Shown here piece by piece: positions 13,646-25,639 of a stretch of 64,000 nt of DNA; position 1 is the first letter of the stretch, and each line of letters opens with the position of its first letter. The notes under the pieces are model-generated. The model had not been told where the DNA came from. It made no database searches and saw nothing but the letters and a program-made list of their open reading frames with translations. The DNA is from Flaccisagitta enflata (Eukaryota; Chaetognatha; Sagittoidea; Aphragmophora): the NCBI GenBank assembly GCA_965153355.1, contig OZ231127.1, positions 3,224,001-3,288,000 on the forward strand. Reading direction: 5' to 3'. The translations under genes and the position numbers were made by a program.

Positions 13646-15200
<1,555 letters not shown>

Positions 15201-16042
15201 AGAAAGAGAGAAAGAGAGAAGGTAAGAAGAAAGAAAGGAGGACATGGTGAGAAGAAAAAATATACTTTTTTTTCATGTAATAACCAAGTTTAAAAGAACG
15301 TTAGGCTTCAAATCGTCAAAAATTTAAGAACATGCTAAGAACATTGGAAGGCTTCATTTCTTCAAAAATTTAAGAACATTAGGCTTAGAATCTTTAAAAT
15401 GTAAGATTATTTTTTTTTTTGCGCTTTTATTTTGATTGATTTTTTTTGTCAGTAGACAAATTCCGTAACTTTTATGTTCTGCAAATCAAGTCTAAACTTA
15501 TGTAGCATGTATCTTTCTACTTTCATTTATTTTGATTCACTTAAAATATTTCAACCTGCTGCTGTGTTGTTTCAATAACATATTTTTTTTCATTTTCTCC
15601 TTAATGACAAACTTAAACAAATTAAGAACGTTCTTAATTTAAGGTTAAAAAGACTGTTTAAATTAAGAACAATTTAAGAACATTCAAGCCTTAATACTGC
15701 TCAGAATTTAAGAATATTGAAGGCTTGCCCAAAAAATGACGTTCTTATAAAAAAAAAAGTGTAGAGAAAGAGAAGAGACACACTGAATAAGGGCGAGACT
15801 TCAGACGACAGAGAATTGTTTCAGAAATGCATGTAAACCTAAAATTGAACCGAAAAACATAAGACTCTTCTGAAAAGTGGAAAACAACAATCGTTGATCA
15901 GCATTTTTCATATTCGTTAAACAGTGGATCGAAGGAATCATCGGTGCAAGCCATGAAAATGCCTGTAAAACTCTTTGAGAGACAATGTAAGTGATGCTCT
16001 TTTTGTAATTTTTTGTGTTAACGTTGAATAAGAGATATTTTT

Positions 16043-16221
<179 letters not shown>

Positions 16222-16226
16222 CTTAC

Positions 16227-16430
16227 CATGTCCGTATTGAAGTTGACGACCCCAAACGCCCCGTCGCTTGCTTTGATGTTGACGGTGACTTTGGAGGGTG
16301 ATCCAAGTTGAAGACCTTCTCGGGGAGATGCCAACACGATCTCAAACGGCTCGTCAGGTTCTGGAAGGTCGTCATTGAGAAGCCCGATCGTCAAGGTCTT
16401 GGAACTCTCGCCAGATTTGAACTCCACGTA
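16227..16430 (-). CDS. ADGRV1: ADGRV1-like exon 14 of window (Calx-beta second half and junction)
   Basis: 68 codons: YVEFKSGESSKTLTIGLLND with the DDLPEPDEPFEIVL motif, then KASDGAFGVVNFNTDM. Acceptor CTGTCAG at 16431-16432, donor GTAAGA at 16226, running into (GAGT)n. Phase 0 both sides. Confidence 0.85.
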
Positions 16431-16639
16431 CTGACAGAGATCGTGGAAGAATGAAATGTATAGAGCAATGTAAAATTCAATGCATAAATGAATGGATAGA
16501 TGGATGGATGGATGGATGGATGGATGGATGGATGAATGAATGAACAATAAAATAAACAAAGGAACGAAATAATAAATGAATATATTGATGAATGAATGAA
16601 GAAAAGTAATGAAAAAGAGTGAAATAGAGAGCTCGTTCT

Positions 16640-16657
16640 GAAAGAAAGGAAGAAAAA

Positions 16658-16692
<35 letters not shown>

Positions 16693-16943
16693 CAAGATAG
16701 AAAGAAAGCAAGATAGAAAGAAAGAAAATCACAATGAAAAAATGAAAGAAAGAAAGAAAGAAACAAGCACAGGGGGGCAACTAGATGCGTCATCTGCGTG
16801 ATATGAGAAGAGGCGCAACGGACCGACGGACACACTGACGGACGGACGGACCGACGGACGGACAGACCCTCTTATAGAGATACGATGATGCATCTAAAAA
16901 AGAAAGAAAGAAACATAGAAAAAAAGAAAGAAAGAATGAAATA

Positions 16944-17019
<76 letters not shown>

Positions 17020-17020
17020 A

Positions 17021-17076
<56 letters not shown>

Positions 17077-17077
17077 G

Positions 17078-17115
<38 letters not shown>

Positions 17116-17199
17116 GAAATGACATTGAAACTAAGAAAGAAAGAAAGAAAGATAGAAAGAAAGAAAGAAAGATAGAAAGAAAGAAAGAAAAAAAATAAA

Positions 17200-17230
<31 letters not shown>

Positions 17231-17271
17231 TGAAAAAAAATAAAGGAAGAAAGAAAGAAAGACAATGAAAC

Positions 17272-17356
<85 letters not shown>

Positions 17357-17372
17357 AAAAAAGAAAGAAAAA
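16640..17372. repeat. (GAAA)n microsatellite with an embedded hairpin element
   Basis: (GAAA)n at 16645-16765 and 16900-17372. Between them, 16775-16900 is a GATGCGTCATC-subfamily element (AGATGCGTCATCTGCGTGAT ... ATACGATGATGCATCT), also with (GACGGACG)n. (GGAT)n lies at 16496-16535. Confidence 0.93.
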
Positions 17373-17392
17373 CAAGATGAAATTTCCCTCAC

Positions 17393-17619
17393 TCTATCGG
17401 TAAAGTTGAAATCCTCTCCATTAACGGCTCCTTTGGCTTTGGTGGACGCGTAAACGTAAATCGAGACATCTCCGAAAGTGCCTCTGTTCCGATTCAGCGT
17501 CAATTGGACTTCCGATTGCGTCTCTTCGTTGACTGTGACGGCGGAACTTGAAAATGACAGCTCGCCTTTTGTTCCGTCGTTCGCTTCGATCACGACCTCT
17601 GCCGTCGTGTCAAATTGAT
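17393..17619 (-). CDS. ADGRV1: ADGRV1-like exon 13 of window (Calx-beta junction and start)
   Basis: About 76 residues: QFDTTAEVVIEANDGTKGEL junction, SSAVTVNEETQSEVQL, then NRGTFGDVSIYVYAS and GEDFNFTDR. Acceptor CTACAG at 17620-17621, donor GTGAGG at 17392, then (TTTC)n within 20 bases on the transcript strand. Two bases in, phase 0 out. Confidence 0.84.
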
Positions 17620-17864
17620 CTGTAGGAGAAAGAAATCAAAGAAATAAACAAAAGAGACATCTTGAGATGAAAAAAAAAAGAATGTCAAGTTGTAGTTTCT
17701 TACTACTGTAGATAGAGATCCGCAGGTAGTCAAACAAATAGACAAAAGTTATACAAGTAGAAAGACAGACAGACTGGTAGACATACAGACTAAGGAAGGC
17801 CAAGGGCAAGGGCAGGCAACTTGTCGCCAAATCTTGGAAGAGAAGAAATGAAAAGGGGAAAGAA

Positions 17865-18170
17865 AACAAGACACGGCAATCCAGTCGCGGACGGATGGGC
17901 AGGAGCAGTAATGCGAACAAGGCCGGATACACGGCAATCCAGTCGCGGACGGTTGGGCAGGAGCAGTAATGCAAAAACCGCTCGCAATTCAGAAATGTGA
18001 CCGACGGACGGACGGACGGACCGACGGACAGACCGACGGACACGGCAAGGTGTAGAGTCGCGTGTCCGCGACTAAAAACCGCTTGCAATTTTAGAAATAT
18101 TTCATACCGACGTACCGACCAACACGGCAAGGTGTAGAGTTGCGTGTCCGCGACTAAAAATGTTTGTGAG
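17865..18170 (+). mobile_element. Nested/tandem family-A hairpin elements
   Basis: Three partial copies: ACACGGCAATCCAGTCGCGG occurs at about 17873 and 17931, and GTAGAGTCGCGTGTCCGCGA or a variant occurs near 18051 and 18136. The short core CCGACGGACGG lies between. 17640-17865 is not otherwise recognised. Confidence 0.7.
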
Positions 18171-18236
18171 ACTGAAGGAAGAAATAGTAACAGAAACTTT
18201 GTCTCAATGAGGTCTTAATGAGGTCTCACAATCACT

Positions 18237-18824
18237 TACTCAGTCTTGGTTTGAACGGACTTTCTCCCCACAGTCTGACATTGTCAAGCGTCACTTTAAA
18301 CGTCTCACATTAACTTACTCAGTCTGGGTTTAAATGGACTTTCTCCCCACAGTCTGACATTGTCAAACACATTGTCACTTACTCAATCTGGGTTTAAACG
18401 GACTTTGTCCCCACAGTCTGACATTGTCAAACACATTGTCACTTACTCAGTCTGGGTTTGAACTGACTTTCTCCCCACAGTCTGACATTGTCAAACGCAT
18501 TGTCACTTACTCAGTCTGGGTTTAAACGGGCTTTCTCCCCACAGTCTGACATTGTCAAACACATAATCACTTACTCAGTCCGGGTTTGAACGGGCTTTCT
18601 CCCCACAGTGACATTGTCAAACACATTGTCACTCAGTCTGGGTTTGAACTGACTTTCTCCCCACAGTCTGACATTGTCAAACACATTGTCACTTACTCAG
18701 TCTGGGTTTAAACGGGCTTTCTCCCCACAGTCTGACATTGTCAAACACATCATCACTTACTCAGTCTGGGTTTGAACGGGCTTTCTCCCCACAGTCTGAC
18801 ATTGTCAAACACATTGTCACTTAC
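18237..18824 (-). repeat. About nine 65-77-bp copies of the exon 12 3' edge and donor
   Basis: Each unit holds AATGTCAGACTGTGGGGAGA... through CCCAGACTGAGTAAGTGA, that is the codons for VRLWGESPFKPRL and the donor. Most units are 67 bp, so use of a downstream donor would shift the frame. The farthest copy (18237-18313) includes more of the exon (TFKVTL). Confidence 0.9.
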
Positions 18825-19073
18825 TCAGTCTGGGTTTGAACGGGCTTTCTCCCCACAGTCTGACGTTATCTAACGTCACTTTAAACGTCTCGTCGACTTC
18901 CGGAATATTATCGTCGACGATGGGGATTTCGATGATTGCTGTGTTGGCGCCATCTGGAATGATGATCGACGTCATCGGGACGAAGTCGTCTTCGGGAGTC
19001 GCCAAAAAGTCCCTCGAGTTGGGAACAGGAGTCACAGAACCGCGAAGAGTGGAAAAGCCAACAGAAATATTAC
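18825..19073 (-). CDS. ADGRV1: ADGRV1-like exon 12 of window (Calx-beta)
   Basis: About 83 residues: NISVGFSTLRGSVT, then DFVPMTSIIIPDGANT, then PIVDDNIPEVDETFKVTL with the full acidic motif. Acceptor AATTCAG at 19074-19075, donor GTAAGT at 18824. Two bases in, one base out. The pyrimidine tract upstream is T7 plus the inverted end of the neighbouring element. Confidence 0.84.
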
Positions 19074-19082
19074 CTGAATTAA

Positions 19083-19280
19083 AAAAACAAGGGTCACAAT
19101 AACGTTGCGGACGGGGGAGGGGGGGGGGGGGGGCAGGGCGGCCAACCCTCATCCACACCCAATGCTCCAACCCTTCCCCCTTCCCAACATAGATACATAC
19201 ACAGAAAGCTTCAAAACGCTCATCATCCTACTTTTCAACTTGTGCTGACGGACGGACCAAGCGTCAACTAAAAACAAATA
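19083..19280 (+). mobile_element. Hairpin element (GTTGCGGAC subfamily) abutting the exon 12 acceptor
   Basis: Starts AACAAGGGTCACAATAACG with its 5' hairpin partly lost, about 10 bases from the exon 12 splice site. The usual CAACCCTCATCCACACCC middle, then ACGG/ACCG. Confidence 0.68.
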
Positions 19281-19282
19281 GG

Positions 19283-19513
19283 CAGACCGACCGACCGACC
19301 GACCGACCGACCGACCGACCGACCGACCGACCGACCGACCGACCGACCGACCGACCGACCGACCGACCGACCGACCGACCGACCGACCGACCGACCGACC
19401 GACCGACCGACCGACCGACCGACCGACCGACCGACCGACCGACCGACCGACCGACCGACCGACCGACCGACCGACCGACCGACCGACCGACCGACCGACC
19501 GACCGACCGACCG
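19283..19513. repeat. (GACC)n microsatellite
   Basis: About 58 perfect units, apparently the expanded ACGG/ACCG core of the adjoining hairpin element (19083-19280). Confidence 0.96.
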
Positions 19514-20149
19514 TAAAAGAAAAGAAATAAATTAGCTCGAAAGAGATCTGTTTTGTTGGACATGCATTCTATCATTTTCCCCTCATCTTAACCAAATCGA
19601 TGCCTTTCTACAGGTAAGATTCGGGATTCGCCGGGCCAAGGAAATACCCTTATAAGATGACATATCAAGTATCCTTTCTCGATCTCTTTTTTGAGAAAAG
19701 TGTCCCTAGGTGGTCAGGGACATCAGATAGCATTCTGGTAACAACCTAATTTCTTCAGAGTCGACATATCATTAGGATCTAAGACCCAAAAAAGGGCTGA
19801 TTTGGCCTATTTCTATATGTCCTATTCAGGTCACGCTGACTATCATTACTGTAAAATTTGAGAAAAAACATGACATGATATGAAGAAATGGGACATTTTC
19901 ATTGGACCTGGTTATGGTTTTAAGGACTTAAAATCTTTTGTTGACAGGTCCTTGTTCATAATAGAAAAATTATACTTTTTAAATTTTTTTTAAAAGTACT
20001 ATTTTTGACGATTTTTGGGAAAAATTCCAATTATTGATAAAAAAACCTCATCTTCCTTGATTTTTTCAACTTTTTCTTTTTTGCCCGTTTAGTGAAGACA
20101 TATGAGAGTGTTCATGCCAAATTTCGTTACTTTGCCATGTCTCAATGTA

Positions 20150-20400
20150 GAAATATAAAATTTTCAATGTGCTATAAGAAATGTGTCCACACCCTGTCAC
20201 GCTCATGTCACGCCGTGATTCCTAGTATTGAGACCCATCATAAGAAACTTGGGAAGTTTGCATTGGGTATGGTCCGAAAGAGTAACAAATTCTGCGTCTA
20301 ACCCTGAAATTTCAAGTCCCTCAGTCAAGGCATTCTCGTTTTATGAGTATTTTTGTGATTCCAGGTCTTCAGGTGTGGACACATTTCTTATAGCTGCCTC
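20150..20400. mobile_element. Short foldback (GTGTCCACACCTG ends)
   Basis: CTATAAGAAATGTGTCCACA at about 20171 is inverted as TGTGGACACATTTCTTATAG near 20375. Flanking 19620-20150 and 20400-20550 show nothing else I recognise. Confidence 0.65.
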
Positions 20401-20549
20401 AAGTGTTTTGATAGTTATGCATTGTTGGAGGCTTTAGGCTGAAAAAAAAGAACAGGAATACTAAATTTATCACTTCATACTTAATTTTAAACAAATTCCT
20501 GATTAAGGTTTGAATTAATGCTGTAAAAATGCTGTAAAAATGCTGTAAA

Positions 20550-20890
20550 AATAGCATTTTTTACTCATAGATGGTTTATTACGAATGGAGTTGTACATGC
20601 GCAAAATATAGGAAATTGACCAGAAATTTCGACATCTTTTGCGATTGTCGTTTTCAATGGTAACAAAGTGAGCAGAGAGAGACAGAGAATTTATATGGGC
20701 AAAAAAAGAGGAAATAGAAGAATAAAGTCACGAGAAGAGAGGAAATAGAAGAGGGAATAAATCCCTGGCCCCCCGCCCCCACATATCACATCGTTTTGAA
20801 AAGAGGCGTCCATGCATCTGTCTTGACGTAGGAGGTCAATTTCCTATATTTTGCGCATGTACAACTCCATTCGTAATAAACCATCTATGA
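20550..20890. mobile_element. MITE-like element with ~75-bp TIRs
   Basis: 20565-20625 (ATAGATGGTTTATTACGAAT ... CAAAATATAGGAAATTGACC) is inverted almost perfectly at about 20835-20892. Interior ~210 bp, non-coding. Flanking AGCATTTTTTACT also recurs inverted. Confidence 0.82.
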
Positions 20891-21119
20891 TCAATTATCA
20901 CTGCGCACGAAATGCCTTTAAAAAATTTAGCATTTTTTACTGTTTTTTTTTCAGTATTTCTTTTTTATATACTGCAGCATTGATTCGTCCGTACTCAAAA
21001 TTAGTGTAACTGGTCTAGGGACACTTTTTTGACTAGAATTGATGTTCAGATGTCGAAAATTGGTATTAGTGTATGCTGTAAAATGCTATAAAAACAGCAA
21101 AATCATAGGTATATATGAT

Positions 21120-21462
21120 TTAGAGTGAGAGAGCCTGTGAATGGAGCGAGCGAGCGTAGCAAGTGTGGCGGAGTGAGCCGTGCAAGCAAATGAACGTATC
21201 AAGCGACCGAGTGGCCTGTTAAAAACGCGATTCTCTGACTGGAAAGGCGACTCATGTTCAGGGACCGACGGATGGACGGATGGACAGAGAGATGGGTGGA
21301 TGGACGGACGGACGGACGGATGGGCGGACGGACGGACGGATGGACGGACGGACGGACGGACGGACGGACGGACGGACGGACGGACGGACGGACGGGCGGT
21401 AGGACGGACGGATGGACGGACGGACGGACCAAGGCTCTTATAGAGTTGCGTGTCCGCAACTA
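21120..21462 (+). mobile_element. Fragment of GGGCGT-family element joined to a hairpin element with (GGAC)n
   Basis: 21125-21245 resembles the 30174-30434 family. 21255-21460 is (GGAC)n followed by TTATAGAGTTGCGTGTCCGC then AACTAAAAA, the 3' end of the GTTGCGGAC subfamily. Confidence 0.65.
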
Positions 21463-21516
21463 AAAAAGGATATTTTCATTTGTCTAGATTCTGGTTGAAA
21501 TGAGAAAAACTCATGT

Positions 21517-22854
21517 TGTAGAAATATGCTGCGTCTTCGCGCCCATGCTTCATAAAAACCAACGCTTAGAAGAGACTGATAGACGATAAGGATATAGCGA
21601 AGAAGTCACGTTGAATATTTTATTGCTTTTTTAATATTTCTTTCTCTTTATAATTATTTCACCTCCAACCGCCTCAACCTTTATCGGTATGAATAGGAGA
21701 GAGCGTTTTGTATTGACAATCGATCGATATGTTTGGCATCTCGCTTATACAGATTTCCTTCTCTGAATACAGAAATACGGCGTCAACAAAACTTGTTACG
21801 TGGTTAGCGATGCTTGTAGGCGGTAGGAGCGGCTCACGAAGCCGATAATTCGTACAGTATTTCGATAATTAGCAAGATCGCAGCTACGACGGACAAGTCT
21901 ACGCGCCAAGAGACGATTCACGAAGGTGGAACAAAAAAGATCGCGACGTGGAAGAATAAGCAATCTTCGGCCGCAGGAAGATGAATAAGACTTTTCGACG
22001 AACGGCAATTGAACAACAACATTTGGAGCAAGACAAAGAACGGCAGTGACCCCAGATCGATATGCAGAAATCGGACAAGATAGTGGACACAAAAGCGACA
22101 CGAAGCTATCAACGGAAATCGTCGACCGGTGGATACGATAGGGCTACGAAGCCGGCGACAACAAACCCTCACCCCAACGTCGCGGATACGATACAGGAAC
22201 ACGAAGCGACGGAAGAATACACTGTCATGACTGAGTCAAGATCTAGATAATCGATGAACATTTGCTGGTACGGCGGGAGCGGAATTTGGATTTTCTACGG
22301 CGGGAGACAACTGACATCGCGCTACGACTCACAGATTCAAAGATTCCGGCCTTAACTGTGAACGCGCCTAAAGATCGATGAACATTCGCTGATACGGCGG
22401 GAGCAGACTACGTTTCTCACGGCGGGAGAAGACAGACATCGCGCTAAGACTTACAGATTTTATAGATTCCGACCTTGATTACCGCTCTGATCGCGAACGC
22501 GGTCGGGGCGGGAGTGTAGAAATATGCTGCGTCTTCGCGCCCATGCTTCATAAAAACCAACGCTTAGAAGAGACTGATAGACGATAAGGATATAGCGAAG
22601 AAGTCACGTTGAATATTTTATTGCTTTTTTAATATTTCTTTCTCTTTATAATTATTTCACCTCCAACCGCCTCAACCTTTATCGGTATGAATAGGAGAGA
22701 GCGTTTTGTATTGACAATCGATCGATATGTTTGGCATCTCGCTTATACAGATTTCCTTCTCTGAATACAGAAATACGGCGTCAACAAAACTTGTTACGTG
22801 GTTAGCGATGCTTGTAGGCGGTAGGAGCGGCTCACGAAGCCGATAATTCGTACA
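21517..22854. mobile_element. LTR element without coding genes (TRIM-like), 340-bp identical LTRs
   Basis: Direct repeats 21517-21856 and 22515-22854 begin TGTAGAAATATG and end ATTCGTACA (TG...CA). By eye they are identical. Both sides carry CATGT (21512-21516, 22855-22859), a 5-bp target duplication. The 658-bp interior has no gag or pol frame; a purine/G-rich tract (GGTCGGGGCGGGAG) precedes the right LTR and may be the polypurine tract. I could not identify a tRNA primer site next to the left LTR. Inverted-looking GGCGGGAG motifs and two TCGATGAACATT-C/T-GCTG copies occur inside. Identical LTRs imply a young insertion mobilised in trans. Confidence 0.9.
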
Positions 22855-22884
22855 CATGTTGATTGGAGACCTTTTAGTATCAGA

Positions 22885-23035
22885 AGATTTTTAGTCGCGG
22901 ACACGCCGTGTCGATCGGTCGGAAAGTCGGTCAGAAAGTCGGTACGTCACATTTTTGAATTCCGAGCGATTTTCGCACTACTGCTCCTGCCCTATCGTCC
23001 GCGACTGTATTGCCGTGTATCTGGCCTTTTTTTTC
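22885..23035 (-). mobile_element. Foldback hairpin element, family A, reverse
   Basis: TTTTAGTCGCGGACACGCCG start and TGCCGTGTATCTGGCCTTTT end, with (GGTC)n-like and TGCTCCTGCCC interior. It lies 25 bp after the LTR element. Confidence 0.65.
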
Positions 23036-23185
23036 AATGTACCATTTTTGACGTTTTTTTGTCCAATAAAGATGTTTGGTTTACTATTGTCAGGGTTGCG
23101 TTGGGACTAAGATTGACGGACAAACCTATTGGTGGGATCACAAGAAAAAGAAGAAGAAAAAGAAGAATAAAAAAGAGGAGAAGAA

Positions 23186-23435
23186 CAAGTGACGCGGGGT
23201 CACAATATTGTTGGGGACGGGTGGGCAAGGGGCAGCCAACCCCGATCCACACCCAAGATCCCACCCAACACCCTTTCCAACACAGACACATTCACAAAAC
23301 GCTTCAAAACGCTCGTTTTTCCACTTTTCGACTCGCGTTCACGGACCGTCGGACAGACCAACGGATTGACGGACGGACCGATGGACCGACGGATGGACAA
23401 AGCCTATCATAGAGTTGCGTGTCCGCAACTAAAAA
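23186..23435 (+). mobile_element. Foldback hairpin element, GTTGCGGAC subfamily, near full length
   Basis: AACAAGTGACGCGGGGTCAC start. TCGACTCGCGTTCACGGAC mid-part, (GGAC)n. End ATAGAGTTGCGTGTCCGCAA then CTAAAAA. A useful reference copy, about 250 bp. Confidence 0.75.
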
Positions 23436-23835
23436 GAAGAAGAAAAAGAAGAAAAAGAAGAAAAAGAAGAAAAAGAAGAAGGAGAAGAAGAAGAAGAAGA
23501 AGAAGAAGAAGAAGAAGAAGAAGAAGAAGAAGAAGAAGAAGAAGAAGAAGAAGAAGAAGACGAAGGAGAATAAGAAGAAGAAGAAGGTAGAAAGGGAAGA
23601 TGATGGAGGAGATAAAGGAGTTTACAAAGAAGAAGAAGAAGAATTTGTAGAAGAAAAAGAAGTGATAGAAAAAGAAGAAGAAGAAGAAGAAGAAGAAGAA
23701 GAAGAAGAAGAAGAAGAAGAAGAAGAAGAAGAAGAAGAAGAAGAAGAAGAGGAGGAGGAGGAGTAAGAAGAGGAAGAAGAAGAGGAGGAAGAAGAAAGTG
23801 AAGAAGGTGAAGATGATAATTAAAATGGAAATGAT
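23435..23835. repeat. (GAA)n microsatellite
   Basis: About 400 bp, two blocks with a less regular middle. Lys- and Glu-rich frames are artefacts. Confidence 0.95.
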
Positions 23836-23864
23836 GAAGAGGAGAGGCTGAGTAGAAAAGGGAA

Positions 23865-24397
23865 TCACAGTCAGCGGACAAAACACAATAGGTATATATA
23901 TCACTCTGTTGGTTTTGATTCAACCCACTGATGCTGAACAGAATGCTGAAAACAACAACTGGTTGTTAAAATTACAGCCGGCTGTTAAGTTGCAAAGTTG
24001 GCAAAAATCCAACTTTCACCAAATAGAATAAAACCTGCAGATTCATAATCCTGATAAAATTCTGGGAAGTTTGATATGTTACAACATATACTTTTATATA
24101 AAAATAAAAATTTTTAGCAATATTTAATTTGATTATAATGCAATGTTAAAAAAATTATCTTTTACAAAAAGTGTTAAGTGTGACATATCAAATTTCTCAG
24201 AATTTCATCAGAATTATGAATCCGCAGGTCTCATTCTATTTGGTGAAAGTTGGATTTTTGCCAACTTTGTAACTTAACAGCCGGCTGTAATTTCAACAAC
24301 CAGTTGTTGTTTACAGCATTCTGTTCAATATCAGTATGTTGGATCAAAACCAACGGAGTGATATATATACCTATTGTGTTTTGTCCGCTGACTGATC
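23865..24397. mobile_element. Foldback element with ~220-bp arms
   Basis: GTCAGCGGACAAAACACAAT near 23870 is inverted as ATTGTGTTTTGTCCGCTGAC near 24374. ACAGCCGGCTGTTAAGTT and TTGGCAAAAATCCAACTTTC are inverted in the right arm. The centre is near 24130. It sits between two (GAA)n tracts. Confidence 0.82.
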
Positions 24398-24474
24398 AGG
24401 CTATTTGGATTGAAATCAACGCGGCAACAAAAGATTCACGTTAGTTGTAGCCATGTAGTATTTGGTGAGACAAG

Positions 24475-24767
24475 ACGAAGAAGAAGAAAAAGAAGGAGAA
24501 GAGGAAGAAGAAGAAAAAAAGAAGAAAAAGAAGAAGCAGAAGAAGAAGAAGAAGAAGAAGAAGAAGAAGAAGAAGAAGAAGAAGAAGGAGAAGAAGAAAA
24601 AAAAGAAGATGCAATGAAAGAATGCAATAATTGAGGTTTTAAAAGTCGAATTTCACCAATTGACAGGCGACATCTAGCCAAATTTGTCACTTAGAAAGCT
24701 TGAGTATTAGAAAGAAACAAAGAAAGAAAAACAGGGAGAAAAAAGAAAGAAAGTAAAAAAGAAAGAG

Positions 24768-24838
<71 letters not shown>

Positions 24839-24850
24839 AATAATGAAAGA
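24475..24850. repeat. (GAA)n and (GAAA)n tracts
   Basis: (GAA)n at about 24475-24610 and (GAAA)n at 24715-24850, with ~100 bp of unique sequence between. Confidence 0.93.
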
Positions 24851-25009
24851 AGGAAATCTACAAAAATTTTCAGTTTTTTGGACTTCAGCAACTTTTTTGA
24901 TAGGCAGATATATGGGATAATCCCAATCACAAGCTTTACTCCTAAGTAAGTTGTATTCATTGTGTACTTGTAATCGTAATTGTACGCTGTCAAAGACTGG
25001 TCACTGTCC

Positions 25010-25620
25010 TCTCAGCAAGAATCCAGGTGAAAAGTCATAGTACTGTAGGTTTTTTTGTAGTTTGTCATAGTTTGAGGGTTACTTTTACTAAAATAAACAG
25101 TTATGAAATCTTGTCAAGAGCGCTTTTTGAGAAATATGAAAAAAAAATTAATTTAAACCTCATTTTAAATGAAGAATTTTTCAACTCAACCAGACCTCTT
25201 TTTTGATGCTAAATCTGTAATCCTGATGTTATTTCCTTTCATTTGATAGGTCGCACTATATGTTTTTATGAAGAAATAAGAATTTCAATTTCTAAGCCAC
25301 CGTTAGAATTTTGCAACGGTGGCTAAAAAACTGAAAATCGTAATTTTTGAAGAAAGCATATAGTGCGACATATCAAATGAAAGGAAATGTTATCAGGATT
25401 ACGAATTTGCTAAAAAAAGAGAGGTTTTGATTAGTTAAAAAAATCTATGTTCAAAATAGGGTTGAAATTTTTCTTTTTTTCAAATTTCTCAAAAAGCGCC
25501 CTTGACAAGATTTTATGAGTGATAGTTTCAGTTTAATCAACCCTAAAACTAAGAGAAACTGCAATAAAACGCACAGTACTATGACTTTTGACCTGGACTC
25601 TCGTTGAGAGGAGAGTGTGG
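25010..25620. mobile_element. Foldback element with ~290-bp arms
   Basis: The loop centre is CCACCGTTAGAATTTTGCAACGGTGG (25297-25322), with only ~14 bases between arm tips. Arms include GATAGGTCGCACTATATG / CATATAGTGCGACATATC and outer AGTCATAGTACTGT / ACAGTACTATGACT. Arms are diverged by scattered changes. Non-coding. Confidence 0.78.
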
Positions 25621-25639
25621 TGGAATTGTTAGTGTAATC

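Noticed and set aside
21857-22514. Possible gag fragment or endogenous retrovirus interior
   Set aside because: Only short frames, no zinc knuckle, protease or polymerase motifs; treated as a non-coding LTR element.
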